A DNA stretch of 13,164 bases from SXRF01 sp039808985 (GTDB taxonomy: Bacteria > Pseudomonadota > Alphaproteobacteria > Rickettsiales > SXRF01): NCBI GenBank assembly GCA_039808985.1, contig JBDHUC010000044.1, positions 1 to 13,164 on the forward strand, given 5' to 3'. Positions 12,591-13,164 of this stretch are shown piece after piece (within the stretch, counting starts at the first letter, position 1; each line of letters starts with the position of its first letter). The notes beneath the pieces were generated by a model. It ran no database searches and was not told the DNA's origin. It saw only the letters and a program-made list of their open reading frames with translations. A program made the translations under genes and the position numbers.

Positions 12591-12702
12591 TATTTCGATG
12601 TGTGAGCATTTAGGCGCAGATGGCGAGGCATCATGTATAATGATTCGTTTAACATACAGAGGCTCGGATAATCCGGGCATGTTGAATAAACAAAATCCTT
12701 AG

Positions 12703-13164
<462 letters not shown>

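Larger units (their letters stand above)
12282..12702. other. Intergenic stretch between the small membrane protein gene and 16S rRNA
   Basis: About 420 bases without a gene. From left to right it holds a possible weak minus-strand promoter, a run of eight G's (12327-12334), an AT-rich stretch, a palindromic repeat (12461-12549), an intrinsic terminator (12557-12590) and a 16S 3' trailer of about 110 bases containing CGGATAATCCG (12665-12675). No tRNA cloverleaf was found on either strand. Confidence 0.6.

Noticed and set aside
12591..12702. tRNA-Ile or tRNA-Ala in the 16S trailer
   Set aside because: No cloverleaf, no GTTCRANNC T-loop and no CCA-compatible acceptor stem was found on either strand.

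Overview
The window looks like a chromosomal segment of an alphaproteobacterium, probably a host-associated one of Rickettsiales-like genome organisation. The clearest sign is the right edge: the 3' third of a 16S rRNA gene (minus strand). It is followed at once by a dispersed palindromic repeat and an intrinsic terminator, with no tRNA-Ile/tRNA-Ala/23S spacer, so 16S appears unlinked from 23S. A ParE of alphaproteobacterial type, a chalcone-isomerase-like periplasmic protein and a 55-residue Hc1/histone-H1-like protein fit this. The order-level placement is inference; no taxonomic search could be run.

Layout. 1-836: a complete IS5-family (IS427-like) insertion sequence with 20-bp perfect terminal inverted repeats and a two-frame transposase joined by a -1 slippery heptamer. 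It sits inside, and truncates, an AT-rich gene of unknown function (817-1119, minus). 1399-4168: parE (topoisomerase IV subunit B), then aqpZ (aquaporin). 4233-5943: a DinJ/YafQ-type toxin-antitoxin pair whose promoter lies inside a perfect 12-bp inverted repeat, followed closely by two small single-pass membrane proteins that look like distant paralogues and a small two-pass membrane protein. 6110-7850: an M17 leucyl aminopeptidase overlapping a MarR-type regulator, with a 19-bp palindrome upstream that is a candidate operator. 7930-9186: a GYF_2-domain multi-pass membrane protein and a DUF378 membrane protein, ended by a strong terminator. 9322-10411 (minus): a 75-residue hypothetical, a chalcone-isomerase-like secreted protein with a possible leaderless promoter, and the Hc1-like protein with its own terminator.

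10506-11640 (minus) is the most unusual part. It is an AT-rich, probably acquired gene encoding a single chain with an N-terminal winged helix, a GHKL ATPase core and a C-terminal DUF4325 (STAS-like) domain. Its promoter lies over a tandem 22-bp direct repeat. A self-contained switch-protein/autoregulator is the natural hypothesis. 11880-12269 (minus) encodes another small glycine-rich membrane protein of unknown function.

How the parts relate: the conserved blocks (parE, aqpZ, aminopeptidase-marR, chalcone-isomerase-like, 16S) are housekeeping or ordinary accessory metabolism. Between them are mobile or recently acquired items (IS element and its victim gene, toxin-antitoxin pair with trailing small membrane genes, wHTH-GHKL-DUF4325 regulator, palindromic repeat). 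No CRISPR array and no tRNA gene was seen.
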